NCBI RefSeq assembly: GCF_044227025.1
Contig: NZ_JBGAFX010000004.1
Location: forward strand, 248,001 to 312,000
Reading direction: 5' to 3'
Source: Dokdonella_A sp044227025
GTDB taxonomy: Bacteria; Pseudomonadota; Gammaproteobacteria; Xanthomonadales; Rhodanobacteraceae
Length of the DNA: 64,000 nt
Positions 33,472-43,116 of this stretch are shown here, in pieces; the first letter of the stretch is position 1; every line of letters begins with the position of its first letter. The notes under the pieces are model-generated. The model was given only the letters and a program-made list of their open reading frames with translations, did not search any database and was not told where the DNA came from. Position numbers and translations under genes: made by a program.

Positions 33472-36400
33472 TTACGGGCCGTCGAAGCCGTTCGCGAAGA
33501 TGCGGTCGATGCAGCTGACGCCGACGGTGACCACGTTCGCGCCGGACACCGTGCCGCTGCCGTTGGTGACCGTGCACACTTCGGTCGGGTTGATCGGCTG
33601 GGCCGACACGGTGACCGCGTACGTCGCGCCATTGTTGAGCGGGAGCGGGAACGTGAAGCTGCCGTTCGCCGCGATCGGCAGGGTCTGCGCGCCGGCATTC
33701 AGCGACAGCACGAGACCGGTACCGACAAGACCGCTGACATTACCGCCGATCGTGAAGGTGCTCACCGCACAGGTCACGGCCACGTTCGTCACGTTGGCCC
33801 CGGCGATCACGCCGCTGCCGTTCGCGACCGAGCAGGTCTGGCCGGCCGGCTGCGTGCCGACGGTGACCGCGTAGCCCGTGCCATTGGCGAGGCCGGTCGG
33901 GAACGTGAAGCTGCCATTCGCCGCGACCGGCAAGGTCTGTGAGCCGCTGTTGAGCGAGAGCACGAGGCCCGCACCCGACAGGCCGCTGACGTTGCCGCCG
34001 ACGGTGAACGTCGTCGGACCCGCGCAGGTGACCGCGACGTTGGTGACGTTCGCACCGCTGATCGTGCCGCTGCCGGTGAACGTCGTCGGACCCGCGCAGG
34101 TGACCGCGACGTTGGTGACGTTCGCACCGCTGATCGTGCCGCTGCCGTTCGCGACCGTGCAGGTCTGGCCAGCCGGCTGCGTGCCGACCGTGACCGCGTA
34201 CGGCGACAGGTCGGCGAGGCCGGTCGGGAACGTGAAGCTGCCGTTCGCCGCGACGGGCAAGGTCTGCGCGCCCGCATTGAGCGAGAGCACCAGGCCCGCA
34301 CCGGTCAGGCCACTGACGTTGCCGCCAACCGTGTACGTCGTCGGACCGCTGGTGGCCGGCACGAGGCACCACTGGTCGAGCGTGCCGGTGTCGCCACCCG
34401 CGTTGTCGGAGGCATTCAGGGTCCAGGTGCCCGCGAGGGTCTGGCCGATGAACGGAGTCGCGAGCGGGTTGTTCGGCTTGACGTTGCCCGACAGCGCCGG
34501 CGGCGTCGCATTGCACTGGCTTTCGACCAGCACGCCCGAACCGTCGTCGATGACCACGTCGATGTTGTCGCCGCTGCAACCGAAGCCGCTGCCGGTATAG
34601 CCCGGACGGTCGATCACGATCGAGCTGCCCGGGGCCTTGCTGAGCGTGAACTTGAGGTCGCCCACCCAGGTGTGGGTCGCCTTGATCACGAGCTTGAGGT
34701 CGGTCAGCGTGCCCGGAGCGGCCACGACCAGGTTGTCGTTGACGCCTGCCGGGAGGTTGTCGGTGATCGCCAGCGCCGGCGAACGGCAGATCAGGTTCGC
34801 GGTGGTGAAGCTGAAGGTCGGCGAAGCCGCGCCGGTGCCGCAGGCGTTGCTCGGCGTGACGCGCCAGAAATACGTCGTGTTGCCGGCCAGGTCCGTTGCC
34901 GGCGTGAACGTCGTGCCGGTGACGGTCTGGGTCAGGATGATCGAACCGAAGCCCGCATCCGTGGCAACCTCAAGCAGGTACGACTGGGTGTTGCTGCCGG
35001 TCCAGGTGAATGCCGGACGCAGCGCCACGCCATTCACGCCATTCGCGGGTGCGGTCAGCGTCGGCGCGCCGGGCGAGCCGACGAACACGGTCATGCCGAT
35101 GCTGGTCGACTGGTTGGTCGCGGCCGCGCCGGTGCCGTTGATCGTCATCGGGTAGGTACCCGCGGCGACGCCGGTGGTGACGATCGACAGCGCGCTGCTG
35201 CCCGGCAGGGTCGGCACCGGATTGGGCGTGAACGAACCCGTGCTCGGCGCAGGATTGCCTGCAAGGGCGAGCGTGACCGGGCTGTTGTAGCCGGAGATCG
35301 AACCGACATTGACCGTGAAGGCCGCCGGCGTGCCGGCGCAAACCGCAACGGTCGGCGGCGTCGCGTCGAGGCTGAAGCCGGGCGACAGGCTGCAGCTCGG
35401 GAACTTGAAGCTGCCGATGCGCGTCTTCCAGCCGAACGTGCCCGTGGTCGCGTAGTACTCGCTGGTGAACCAGAACGTGCAGTCGTCGACCGGGTCGACG
35501 GTCAGGTCGCTGTAGTCACCCCAGCGGTTGCCGGTGCCGGTCTGGTGGCCGGCGCCATCGAACAGGTGCGCTTCGGTCTGCGGCAGCGTGCCGATCGGAT
35601 CGCCCGAAAGGCGACCGGCGTAACGCAGCTGGGGGTTGATGGTCGGGCTCGACGCACTGTAACCAAGCGCGATGTTGCCGACGGTGTCCATCGCGATGCT
35701 GCCCATCCAGCGCCAGTCCGTATCGGGCTGGTAGGTGCCTTCCTGGAAGATCGTCGGCGTACCGCTGGTCGCATTGCGCATTTCGAACCAGCGCACACCG
35801 GTGACCGCGTTCGACAGCACGGTGTAGTTGCCGAGTAGCGACTCGTGGCCATTGATGTTGCGATAGGCGAGACGGAACATCAGGCGATCGGCGATGCCGT
35901 CGAGACGGTCCGCTGCGACGTTGCCGATCTGCGGTACGCAGGCGCGGCCCGCGGTGCACGCGGCCGCGAAGCCGGCAGCGGCCGGCGGGCTCGGCACGGC
36001 CGTGAAGGTCGTGTTGGCCGGCGTCACGAAGTCCGCATGGAAGCGGTAGGTGTCGTAGTTGCCCGTATCCGGGAACATCACGAACGGATTCGGCGCACCA
36101 GCGGGTGGCAGCGTCGAGCCGTCGAGATCGGCCGGCAGGAACGGCGCAAACGAGGCACCGAGCGGCGCAGCGGTCGACAGGAACGTCGCCGGCGTGCCCG
36201 CGAGCATCGCGGCACGGTCGAACGCATACGGCTGCGGGCCAAGGTAGGCCGTGCCCGCGGCGTTGAACACGTTCATGCTCATGTAGTACCCGTCAGGCCA
36301 CACGCCCAGATGCGGGTAGTCGTAGAAGTTCGAACCGAGGTGGAAGCCGTAGCGGTTGTACGTGCCCGTCGCATCCGAGGTGGTCGACACCGCGATGCAC

Positions 36401-37017
36401 TCGTCGGTGATGTTCGAGGTCGCGGACGCGAACTGGCTGATCACCCAGCGCTGCGCGATCTGGTCGTACAGCACGACCGGATCACCGTGGCCGTTGTTCT
36501 CGCAGACGCCGCCGAAGCCGGCCCAGAACGAGGCGGTGCTGACCGGACCGAGCACGGAGGCACCGGTGGTCTTGTTGAAGACCTGCACGCCGCCGTTGGT
36601 CATCTGCACGTACTGGGTCGCGCCGACTTCACCATTGGTATCCGGCGGTGCGCAGCCGCAACCGTTCGGCTGGCCGTCGAAGTTCATGATCGTGCCCGGC
36701 ATCGGCGCCGCCGGCGATGGCGACATCAGGTGCTGGACGACCGGATCGACGCTGTCGACATGCTGTTTCGGGAAGCCCCAGGCCGGATTCTCCGCGGCCT
36801 CCTCGGCGGCTTCTGCCATGTTGTGCTCATGCCAGCCGGTGGCCATGATGTAGAGCGGCAGCGACACATCGTGCTGATACGAGACGCCGACCTGGATCTG
36901 GCCCGCTACCTGTTCTTCCTTCGTCCGCGGTGCTTGCGCGAACGCAAGGCTCGCGCAGGCCATGCCGAACGCGGCAAGCACCGCGCCCGACAGATATCGC
37001 TGCTTCGTCAACCTCAT
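33472..37017 (-). CDS. Large secreted multidomain protein with P-domain and repeats
   Basis: This 1181-aa protein is taken from ATG 37017. The signal peptide is LSGAVLAAFGMACASLAFAQ. Residues of about 90-560 form a WD-like region with NGEVGATQYVQMTNGGVQVF and many aromatic strands, found in secreted proteins of this order. A fibronectin-III-like segment follows (about 670-760), then a proprotein-convertase P-domain (SPALAITDNLPAGVNDNLVV to LDQWCLVP). Three full repeats of about 80 residues (TVGGNVSGLTGAGLVLSLN unit) plus a 24-residue duplicate follow. It ends IFANGFDGP, a variant of the shared tag. A peptidase domain is not seen. Function is unknown. Confidence 0.85.
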   Translation of the reverse strand: MRLTKQRYLSGAVLAAFGMACASLAFAQAPRTKEEQVAGQIQVGVSYQHDVSLPLYIMATGWHEHNMAEAAEEAAENPAWGFPKQHVDSVDPVVQHLMSPSPAAPMPGTIMNFDGQPNGCGCAPPDTNGEVGATQYVQMTNGGVQVFNKTTGASVLGPVSTASFWAGFGGVCENNGHGDPVVLYDQIAQRWVISQFASATSNITDECIAVSTTSDATGTYNRYGFHLGSNFYDYPHLGVWPDGYYMSMNVFNAAGTAYLGPQPYAFDRAAMLAGTPATFLSTAAPLGASFAPFLPADLDGSTLPPAGAPNPFVMFPDTGNYDTYRFHADFVTPANTTFTAVPSPPAAAGFAAACTAGRACVPQIGNVAADRLDGIADRLMFRLAYRNINGHESLLGNYTVLSNAVTGVRWFEMRNATSGTPTIFQEGTYQPDTDWRWMGSIAMDTVGNIALGYSASSPTINPQLRYAGRLSGDPIGTLPQTEAHLFDGAGHQTGTGNRWGDYSDLTVDPVDDCTFWFTSEYYATTGTFGWKTRIGSFKFPSCSLSPGFSLDATPPTVAVCAGTPAAFTVNVGSISGYNSPVTLALAGNPAPSTGSFTPNPVPTLPGSSALSIVTTGVAAGTYPMTINGTGAAATNQSTSIGMTVFVGSPGAPTLTAPANGVNGVALRPAFTWTGSNTQSYLLEVATDAGFGSIILTQTVTGTTFTPATDLAGNTTYFWRVTPSNACGTGAASPTFSFTTANLICRSPALAITDNLPAGVNDNLVVAAPGTLTDLKLVIKATHTWVGDLKFTLSKAPGSSIVIDRPGYTGSGFGCSGDNIDVVIDDGSGVLVESQCNATPPALSGNVKPNNPLATPFIGQTLAGTWTLNASDNAGGDTGTLDQWCLVPATSGPTTYTVGGNVSGLTGAGLVLSLNAGAQTLPVAANGSFTFPTGLADLSPYAVTVGTQPAGQTCTVANGSGTISGANVTNVAVTCAGPTTFTGSGTISGANVTNVAVTCAGPTTFTVGGNVSGLSGAGLVLSLNSGSQTLPVAANGSFTFPTGLANGTGYAVTVGTQPAGQTCSVANGSGVIAGANVTNVAVTCAVSTFTIGGNVSGLVGTGLVLSLNAGAQTLPIAANGSFTFPLPLNNGATYAVTVSAQPINPTEVCTVTNGSGTVSGANVVTVGVSCIDRIFANGFDGP
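34004..34147. repeat. Perfect 72-bp tandem duplication inside the 1181-aa protein gene
   Basis: Bases 34004-34075 and 34076-34147 are identical. The unit is 24 codons, so the frame is kept; it encodes GSGTISGANVTNVAVTCAGP plus four residues twice. The absence of differences suggests a recent event. It falls at the end of one of the 80-residue repeats. Confidence 0.95.
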
Positions 37018-37424
37018 TGGGTTTCTCCCGGATTGAAATGCGCGCCGGACGAACGTCCGGATCGAGCCGTTTGGCATCCGGATCCCCCGACCCGGTTGCC
37101 TTGGTGCAAAACACGAAAAGCTGCCGCCAGCGGAAGCGTTCCGCCGTCACGGCTGATTCCTGATCCCCCCATTTCCGACCGCGCGGTGCAGTGTCAGCAC
37201 CGGCACGGGGAGTCAAACCCCTAGTCCCGCGGATCCATTGCCGATCAGTCCATGGGCGGACTTTACGGGCGACGCGCGCGCCGGGCAAGTGTGACCGCAA
37301 AAACCGGCGGGGTCGGACCCTGCGCGTGCGCGGCCATGCTCAGGCGTATGGATCAATGCCAGGGCGGAACAGCAATCGCGGCCGGGGCCGGCGTGCGTCG
37401 CGCGCCGCGGACGCGGGGAGCGCC
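37018..37424. other. Gap of 407 bp, no gene
   Basis: This region lies between two minus-strand genes. It contains the leader of the 1181-aa protein gene (a stretch near 37018-37110 of lower GC, likely its promoter) and GC-rich sequence further right. A tRNA-like look around 37180-37215 does not fold properly. No ORF is credible. Confidence 0.5.
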
Positions 37425-38984
37425 TCACCAATCGGTGGGGCGGTAGTCCTTGAGGAACTGCCCCCAGACATGTTCGCCGGTATTGATGCCGGAAATGATC
37501 GGATCGACGATGCGCGCGGCGCCGTCGACGATGTCGAGCGGCGGATGGAAGCGCTCCTCGATGACCTTGCGCGCGGCGATCTCGGCCGGATCCTCGTCGG
37601 TCACCCAGCCGGTGTCGACGCTGTTCATGTGGATGCCGTCGTTGTGGTAGTCGGTCGCGGAGGTGCGCGTCATCATGTTGAGCGCGGCCTTGGCCATGTT
37701 CGTGTGCGGATGGCGGGTCGTCTTGAAGTTGCGGTAGAACTGGCCTTCCATCGCCGATACGTTGACGATGTGCTTGTCGCGCTCGGGCGTGCGCAGCATC
37801 AGTGGTTTGAGGCGCGCGTTGATGATGAACGGCGCGATCGCATTCACCAACTGCACTTCAAGCAGTTCGACCGACGGCACCTCCGCCATCAGCAGGCGCC
37901 ACGAATTGCGGCCACGCAGGTCGACCTGCTGCAGGTCCTGGTCGAGGCGACCCTGCGGGAACAGGTGGTCCTGCGCGAGCAGTTCTTCCGGCAGCATCGG
38001 GATCTGCGAGAGTTCCGCCGCGCGCGTGAGGCCCGGCAGTGCGGCGCTGCGCGCGCCGATCGCGTTGGCGGACTCCGGCAGGATGTTCGAGCCGCGCAGG
38101 CCTTCGTAGTGACCGACCAGCGCGCGCACGTGTTCGGGCAGGTCGTGCAGCGCGGCCGTTTCGCCGTCCATCATGTGCGCGTAGAACTCGGGCGGGCGAC
38201 GCACGGTCTGGCACGCGTTGTTGATGATGAAATCGAGGCGCGGCCGGGTCGCGACGAGCTCGTGGCAGAACGCTTCCACGCTCGGCGTGTGGCGCAGGTC
38301 GAGGCCGAACACCTGCAGGCGATGGCCCCATTCGCCGAAGTCCGGCTCCGCCGCGTAGCGAGCCGCCGAATCGCGCGGGAAGCGCGTCGTCACGATCAGC
38401 TCGGCGCCACACCGCAACAGCTTGAGGCCCGCCTGGTAACCGATCTTCACGCGCCCGCCCGTGAGCAGCGCTACGCGCCCGCGCAGGTCCGCGAGTTCGC
38501 CGCGCTTGGCGAAGTTGAACGCCGCGCAGGCCGGGCAGAGCTGGTCGTAGAACGCGTCGATCGTCGTGTACTTCTGCTTGCAGACGTAGCAGTGCTGGCG
38601 CTCGATCGATTCGCGCGGCCCCGACCCGTCGCCATCCTCGTCCTTGGCGACGAAGCCTTCCGGCGGAAAAACATTCGGCGTGGAAAAGACCGGCTTGCGG
38701 CGCAGCGCGCGGATGCCCGTCGCATTCAGCACTGCATCGTCGGCGCGGATCTGCGCCTTGCTGCGCGCGCGCTCGGCCGCCTTCAGGCGCTGGCGGCGCG
38801 CGACCGGATCGGGCAGGTAGACGCGCGCGACCAGCTGGTGCAGGCGCGCGCGCTCCGCGTCGGGCAGGCGATCGAGCAGCGTGCGGTCATCGGCGACGGC
38901 TTCGAGCACGTCGAGTGCGGTGCGCAGGCGCTCCGCCAGGTCGAGGTCGGCCGCATCCGGCGCGTGCGGGGTGGCCGTCTTCAT
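37425..38984 (-). CDS. SDR-family oxidoreductase with N-terminal zinc-ribbon extension
   Basis: This protein is 519 aa. About 170 N-terminal residues precede a C-x2-C ... C-x2-C zinc-ribbon-like segment (QHCYVCKQKYTTIDAFYDQL then CPACAAFNF). The SDR domain follows: GRVALLTGGRVKIGYQAGLK is the nucleotide loop (TGGRVKIG instead of TGxxxGIG), FIINNACQTVRR the N-N-A motif, and HIVNVSAMEGQF and a later YHNDG region complete it. The substrate is unknown. The start at 38984 is the ATG after which the protein looks natural. The same SDR-plus-ribbon architecture exists in scattered bacteria and eukaryotes to my knowledge, without firm function. Confidence 0.82.
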   Translation of the reverse strand: MKTATPHAPDAADLDLAERLRTALDVLEAVADDRTLLDRLPDAERARLHQLVARVYLPDPVARRQRLKAAERARSKAQIRADDAVLNATGIRALRRKPVFSTPNVFPPEGFVAKDEDGDGSGPRESIERQHCYVCKQKYTTIDAFYDQLCPACAAFNFAKRGELADLRGRVALLTGGRVKIGYQAGLKLLRCGAELIVTTRFPRDSAARYAAEPDFGEWGHRLQVFGLDLRHTPSVEAFCHELVATRPRLDFIINNACQTVRRPPEFYAHMMDGETAALHDLPEHVRALVGHYEGLRGSNILPESANAIGARSAALPGLTRAAELSQIPMLPEELLAQDHLFPQGRLDQDLQQVDLRGRNSWRLLMAEVPSVELLEVQLVNAIAPFIINARLKPLMLRTPERDKHIVNVSAMEGQFYRNFKTTRHPHTNMAKAALNMMTRTSATDYHNDGIHMNSVDTGWVTDEDPAEIAARKVIEERFHPPLDIVDGAARIVDPIISGINTGEHVWGQFLKDYRPTDW

Positions 38985-39467
38985 CGTCACAGGTACATTT
39001 CCGTCATCGAGGGACAAGGCGCGCGCCGCGGTCGGGACCGGTCGCGCGAACCGAGTATTTTGCCCGGTTTCGGGCTGGATCACGAACCGTGGCAACAGGG
39101 ACGGCGCGCGAACGTGCTGGATGTTCGGCCCGGACGCCCGGACCGTCGCGCCAAGAACAGCACCTGTACGGCGATGCTGCGACATCGCGGCGTGCCGCAG
39201 CCGCAAGGAAGGAATGCAGCGGCGCCATCGACGTCGAAGATTCGTCGCTGTACTCGGTGCCGTACAGGGCGTGGCCGCCGGTGCTGCTGGTGCTCGCCGC
39301 ATTCATCTACTTTTCGGGGCGCTGAGAAGCAGTCCTCAGGGTCGAGCGTGCGAGAAGTTCGCGTATCCGCACCGGAGCCCTTCGTACGCTGTCGCGTCCT
39401 GCTGGACATCACCCCGCCCTTCCGGCTGAATCGCGCTTCCCGCTCGCGCATTCCTCCGAGGTGATCC
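38985..39467. other. Gap of 483 bp between divergent SDR genes
   Basis: No credible gene is visible. A short + frame ending at 39325 finishes with a hydrophobic stretch (WPPVLLVLAAFIYFSGR) but lacks a start signal. The promoters of both SDR genes should lie here. Confidence 0.45.
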
Positions 39468-40256
39468 ATGGACCTGCAACTCACCGGCAAGCTCGCCCTC
39501 GTCACGGGTTCAACGAAAGGCATCGGCCATGCGATCGCGGCGACACTCGCGCGGGAAGGCGCGCGGGTCATCGTCAATGGCCGCACGCAGGCTTCGGTCG
39601 CATTCGCGCAGGATGGGATCCTCGCCAAGGTGCCGGCGGCAAAGCTCGAAACGTTCGCCGGTGATCTCGCCTCGGCCGCCGACGCCGAACGTCTGGTGCA
39701 GGCGTTTCCCGCGGTCGACATCCTCGTCAACAACCTCGGCATCTTCGAGCCGAAGCCGTTCGAGGACATTCCCGATGCGGACTGGCAGCGCTTCTTCGAC
39801 GTCAACGTGCTGAGCGGGGTGCGTCTCAGCCGCGCGTACCTGCCGGGCATGAAGCAGCGCAACCAAGGGCGCATCGTCTTCATCAGCAGCGAGAGCGCGA
39901 TCCAGATCCCGACCGAGATGATCCACTACGGCATGACCAAGACCGCGCAGCTCGCAGTCTCGCGCGGGCTCGCGGAAACGTGCGCGGGCACGGGCGTGAC
40001 CGTCAACGCCGTGCTGCCCGGCCCGACCCGTTCGGCGGGCGTCGACGAGTTCGTCGCGCAGCTCAGTGGCGGCCAGCCGTTCGAGGCGTTCGAGCGCGAG
40101 TTCTTCACGAGCGTGCGACCGAGCTCGCTGCTCAAGCGCTTCGCAACCACCGACGAAGTCGCGAGCATGGTCGCCTACGTGTGCAGCCCTCTCGCGTCCG
40201 CGACGAACGGCGCGGCACTGCGCGTCGATGGCGGCGTGTTGCGGTCGTGCGTCTAG
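39468..40256 (+). CDS. Classical SDR-family oxidoreductase
   Basis: This 262-aa protein has the cofactor loop ALVTGSTKGIGHAIA (TGxxxGIG), the stabilising ILVNNLGIFEP, the catalytic S in VFISSESAIQ and Y-x-x-x-K in IHYGMTKTAQ, and the NAVLPGPTRS segment. It ends with a Gly-rich ALRVDGGVLRS strand. An RBS-like AGG precedes the ATG. The alcohol or ketone substrate cannot be deduced. It is divergent from the ribbon-containing SDR. Confidence 0.92.
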   Translation: MDLQLTGKLALVTGSTKGIGHAIAATLAREGARVIVNGRTQASVAFAQDGILAKVPAAKLETFAGDLASAADAERLVQAFPAVDILVNNLGIFEPKPFEDIPDADWQRFFDVNVLSGVRLSRAYLPGMKQRNQGRIVFISSESAIQIPTEMIHYGMTKTAQLAVSRGLAETCAGTGVTVNAVLPGPTRSAGVDEFVAQLSGGQPFEAFEREFFTSVRPSSLLKRFATTDEVASMVAYVCSPLASATNGAALRVDGGVLRSCV

Positions 40257-40271
40257 GCACGCTCCCGGATG

Positions 40272-40294
40272 CGGTGGGCCAGGGCCCACCCTAC
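40272..40294. repeat. Short GTAGGGTGGG repeat overlapping the pilT stop
   Basis: The inverted pair CGGTGGGCC / GGCCCACC, extended by CTAC, lies between the SDR stop and pilT. On the minus strand the pilT stop TAG (40293-40291) is the TAG of GTAGGGTGGG, the same relationship as at 3231, 3612 and 54482. Confidence 0.75.
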
Positions 40295-41328
40295 TTGAAG
40301 ATGTCCTTGTTCTTCGCGTAGCTCAATGCCTGTTGGCGTGTCACGACGCCGCGCTTGACCATGTCCTGCAGGCACTGGTCGAGCGTCTGCATGCCGTACT
40401 GGCTGCCGGTCTGGATCGCCGAATACATCTGCGCGACCTTGTCCTCGCGGATGAGGTTGCGGATCGCGGGGATGCCGACCATGATTTCGTGCGCGGCGGT
40501 GCGGCCGCCGCCGACCTTCTTCAGCAGCGACTGCGAGATGACCGCGCGCAAGCTCTCGGACAGCATCGATCGCACCATCGGCTTTTCACCGGCCGGGAAC
40601 ACGTCGATGATGCGGTCGATCGTCTTCGCGGCGGAACTCGTGTGCAGGGTGGCGAAGACGAGGTGTCCGGTCTCCGCGGCGGTCAGCGCGAGGCGGATGG
40701 TTTCCAGGTCGCGCAACTCGCCGACGAGGATGTAGTCCGGATCCTCACGCAGCGCCGAGCGCAGCGCCTCGTTGAACCCGTGCGTGTCGCGGTGCACTTC
40801 GCGCTGGTTGATGAGGCACTTCTGCGAGGTGTGCACGAACTCGATCGGATCCTCGACGGAGAGGATGTGCGCGTATTCGTTCTTGTTGACGTGGTCGACC
40901 ATCGCAGCCAGCGTGGTCGACTTGCCCGAGCCGGTCGGGCCGGTGACGAGGATCAGGCCCTGCGGCTGCTCGATCAGTTCCTTGAAGATGCGCGGACAGC
41001 CGAGGTCCTCGAGCGTGAGCACTTCCGACGGGATGGTGCGGAACACCGCACCGGCGCCGCGGTTCTGGTTGAACGCATTGACGCGGAAGCGCGCCAGGCT
41101 CGGGATCTCGAACGAGAAGTCGACCTCGAGGAATTCCTCGTAGTCGCGGCGCTGCTTGTCCGACATGATGTCGTAGATCAGCGAGTGGATCTGCTTGTGC
41201 TCGAGCGCAGGGATGTTGATGCGGCGCACGTCGCCGTCGACGCGGATCATCGGCGGCAGGCCGGCCGACAGGTGCAGGTCGGACGCCTTGTTCTTGACCG
41301 AAAACGCCAGCAGCTCGGCAATATCCAT
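40291..41328 (-). CDS. pilT: Type IV pilus retraction ATPase PilT
   Basis: This 345-aa protein starts MDIAELLAFSVKNKASDLHL, nearly the canonical PilT start. It has VTGPTGSGKSTTLAAMVDH (Walker A), ILSVEDPIEFVH (Asp box), ALREDPDYILVGELRDLETI (Walker B) and TGHLVFATLHTSSAAKTIDR (His box). The hexamer powers pilus retraction and twitching motility at the inner membrane. Length and start rule out the longer PilU. Divergent from yggS-proC-yggT, a conserved neighbourhood in gammaproteobacteria. Its stop is supplied by a repeat. Confidence 0.96.
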   Translation of the reverse strand: MDIAELLAFSVKNKASDLHLSAGLPPMIRVDGDVRRINIPALEHKQIHSLIYDIMSDKQRRDYEEFLEVDFSFEIPSLARFRVNAFNQNRGAGAVFRTIPSEVLTLEDLGCPRIFKELIEQPQGLILVTGPTGSGKSTTLAAMVDHVNKNEYAHILSVEDPIEFVHTSQKCLINQREVHRDTHGFNEALRSALREDPDYILVGELRDLETIRLALTAAETGHLVFATLHTSSAAKTIDRIIDVFPAGEKPMVRSMLSESLRAVISQSLLKKVGGGRTAAHEIMVGIPAIRNLIREDKVAQMYSAIQTGSQYGMQTLDQCLQDMVKRGVVTRQQALSYAKNKDIFK

Positions 41329-41432
41329 CGCTCTATCCCCTGAATCGACGCAGGTTGGGTCGGCGGATGGTTGTTCGGCCCGCCGTTGCGGCAGTATAGC
41401 CACAAGAAAACGTGACCGGGCGCGACCTTGCA

Positions 41433-42125
41433 ATGAATTTCAGCGAAACAGCCTGCGCTTCGGCCCGCGCCGCCGTGCTGGCGCGCATTGCGGCAGCGCG
41501 GCAAGCAAGCGCAACCGACGTGCGCCTGCTGGCAGTCTCGAAGACCCAGCCGGCATCGGCGGTGCGCGCGCTGCATGCCGCGGGACAACGCGCCTTCGGC
41601 GAGAACTACGTGCAGGAAGCGCTGGCCAAGCAGGCGGAACTGGCCGACCTCGGGCTCGAATGGCATCTGATCGGTCCGCTGCAGTCGAACAAGTGCCGCG
41701 AAGTCGCCGAGCACTTCGACTGGCTGCAGACGCTCGACCGCGCGAAGCTCGTCGACCTGCTCGCGCGTCATCGCCCGGCGGCACGCGCGCCGCTCAACGT
41801 GCTGGTGCAGGTCAACATCGACGACGAGGCGAGCAAGTCCGGCTGCACGCCAGGCGCGGTCGAAGGGCTCGCGGCCGCGATCGCGGCACAGCCCGCGCTG
41901 CGGTTGCGCGGGCTGATGGCGATTCCGGCGCCCTCGCCCGATGCCGCAGTCCGCCGCGCCGCGTTCGCGCGCATGCGAGCGCTGTACGATGCGCTGCGCA
42001 CGAAGCATCGCGACCTCGACACGCTGTCGATGGGCATGTCGGACGATCTCGACCTCGCCATTGCCGAGGGCGCGACCATGGTGCGCGTCGGTACGGCGCT
42101 GTTCGGCGCACGCGCCGGCGCCTGA
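41433..42125 (+). CDS. YggS-family PLP homeostasis protein
   Basis: This 230-aa protein binds pyridoxal phosphate without known catalytic activity and keeps B6 and amino-acid pools balanced. Marks are LLAVSKTQPASAVRALH, with the PLP lysine in AVSK, FGENYVQEAL, WHLIGPLQSNK, SMGMSDDLDLAI and VRVGTALFGAR. The ATG at 41433 is preferred over GTG 41412. It lies first in yggS-proC-yggT, with proC 76 bp downstream. Confidence 0.94.
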   Translation: MNFSETACASARAAVLARIAAARQASATDVRLLAVSKTQPASAVRALHAAGQRAFGENYVQEALAKQAELADLGLEWHLIGPLQSNKCREVAEHFDWLQTLDRAKLVDLLARHRPAARAPLNVLVQVNIDDEASKSGCTPGAVEGLAAAIAAQPALRLRGLMAIPAPSPDAAVRRAAFARMRALYDALRTKHRDLDTLSMGMSDDLDLAIAEGATMVRVGTALFGARAGA

Positions 42126-42201
42126 GCGCGCGACCGTGCTTGCGGCGGTTCCACGCGGTCGCCGAGTCCGCTAACCTCGCGCGTCTACCGGAGATCCACG
42201 C

Positions 42202-43026
42202 ATGAGCGAACAGGTACGCATCGCCTTCATCGGCGGCGGCAACATGGCGCGCAGCCTGATCGGAGCGCTGGTGCGCGGCGGCACGCCGGCGCAGGCGATC
42301 TCGGTCGCAGAGCCGAATGCGGAACTGCGCGCCCTGCTCGCGCGCGACTTCGGCATCACCGTGCACGACACGGCGCTCGCCGCAGCCACAGGCGCCGGGG
42401 TGATCGTGCTGGCGGTCAAGCCGCAGGTGATGAAGGCGGTCTGCACCGAACTCGCCGCCAGCGCCGCGTCGTCGCGTCCGCTCGTCATCTCGATCGCCGC
42501 CGGCATCCGCATCACCCAGCTCGCCGAATGGCTCGGCGGCGAGTTGCCGATCGTGCGCTCGATGCCGAACACGCCTGCGCTCATCGGCGCGGGCGCGACC
42601 GGGATGATCGCCAATGCAGCGGCCAGCGCGACGCAACGCGAGCAGGCGCAGGCGATCCTTGGCACGGCGGGCACGACCGTGTGGATCGACCACGAGGACC
42701 TGATGGACACGGTCACCGCGCTGTCGGGCTCCGGGCCGGCGTACTTCTTCCTGCTGGTCGAGGCACTTGAGGATGCCGCGGTCGCGCAGGGCCTCCCGCG
42801 CGCAACCGCGCGTTCGCTCGCGACGCAGACCTGCTTCGGCGCCGGCCGCATGCTCGCCGAGGACGGCGAGCCGCCGACGGTCCTGCGCGAGCGCGTGACC
42901 TCGCCCGGCGGCACCACCGCTGCGGCGCTCGAAGCGTTTGCGCAGGGCAACCTGCGCGCGCTCGTCGCCAGCGCCGTCGCCGCAGCGACCGAGCGCGGGC
43001 GCGAGCTGTCGGAGAAGTATTCATGA
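42202..43026 (+). CDS. proC: Pyrroline-5-carboxylate reductase
   Basis: This 274-aa enzyme makes the last step of proline synthesis, reducing P5C with NAD(P)H. Motifs: IAFIGGGNMARSLIGALV (Rossmann loop), VIVLAVKPQVM, IVRSMPNTPALIGAGATGM and the C-terminal ALSGSGPAYFFLLVEALEDA with ERVTSPGGTTAAALEAF, the P5CR signature. It lies in the conserved yggS-proC-yggT order. Confidence 0.96.
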   Translation: MSEQVRIAFIGGGNMARSLIGALVRGGTPAQAISVAEPNAELRALLARDFGITVHDTALAAATGAGVIVLAVKPQVMKAVCTELAASAASSRPLVISIAAGIRITQLAEWLGGELPIVRSMPNTPALIGAGATGMIANAAASATQREQAQAILGTAGTTVWIDHEDLMDTVTALSGSGPAYFFLLVEALEDAAVAQGLPRATARSLATQTCFGAGRMLAEDGEPPTVLRERVTSPGGTTAAALEAFAQGNLRALVASAVAAATERGRELSEKYS

Positions 43027-43116
43027 GGCATTGCGCACCCGCTTGACCGCGCCGGTTCGACCACACACGCATCGCGGCTGAAGCCGCTCCCACATCGCTC
43101 CGACGCAGGACATCCG

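Noticed and set aside
37180..37215. tRNA-like stretch with CACGGGGAGTCAAACCCCT
   Set aside because: No matching acceptor or anticodon stems could be built.
38915..39325. Small plus-strand membrane protein gene
   Set aside because: Only the last 18 residues look like a membrane segment; the rest is Arg/Pro-rich and overlaps the start of a well-supported gene.
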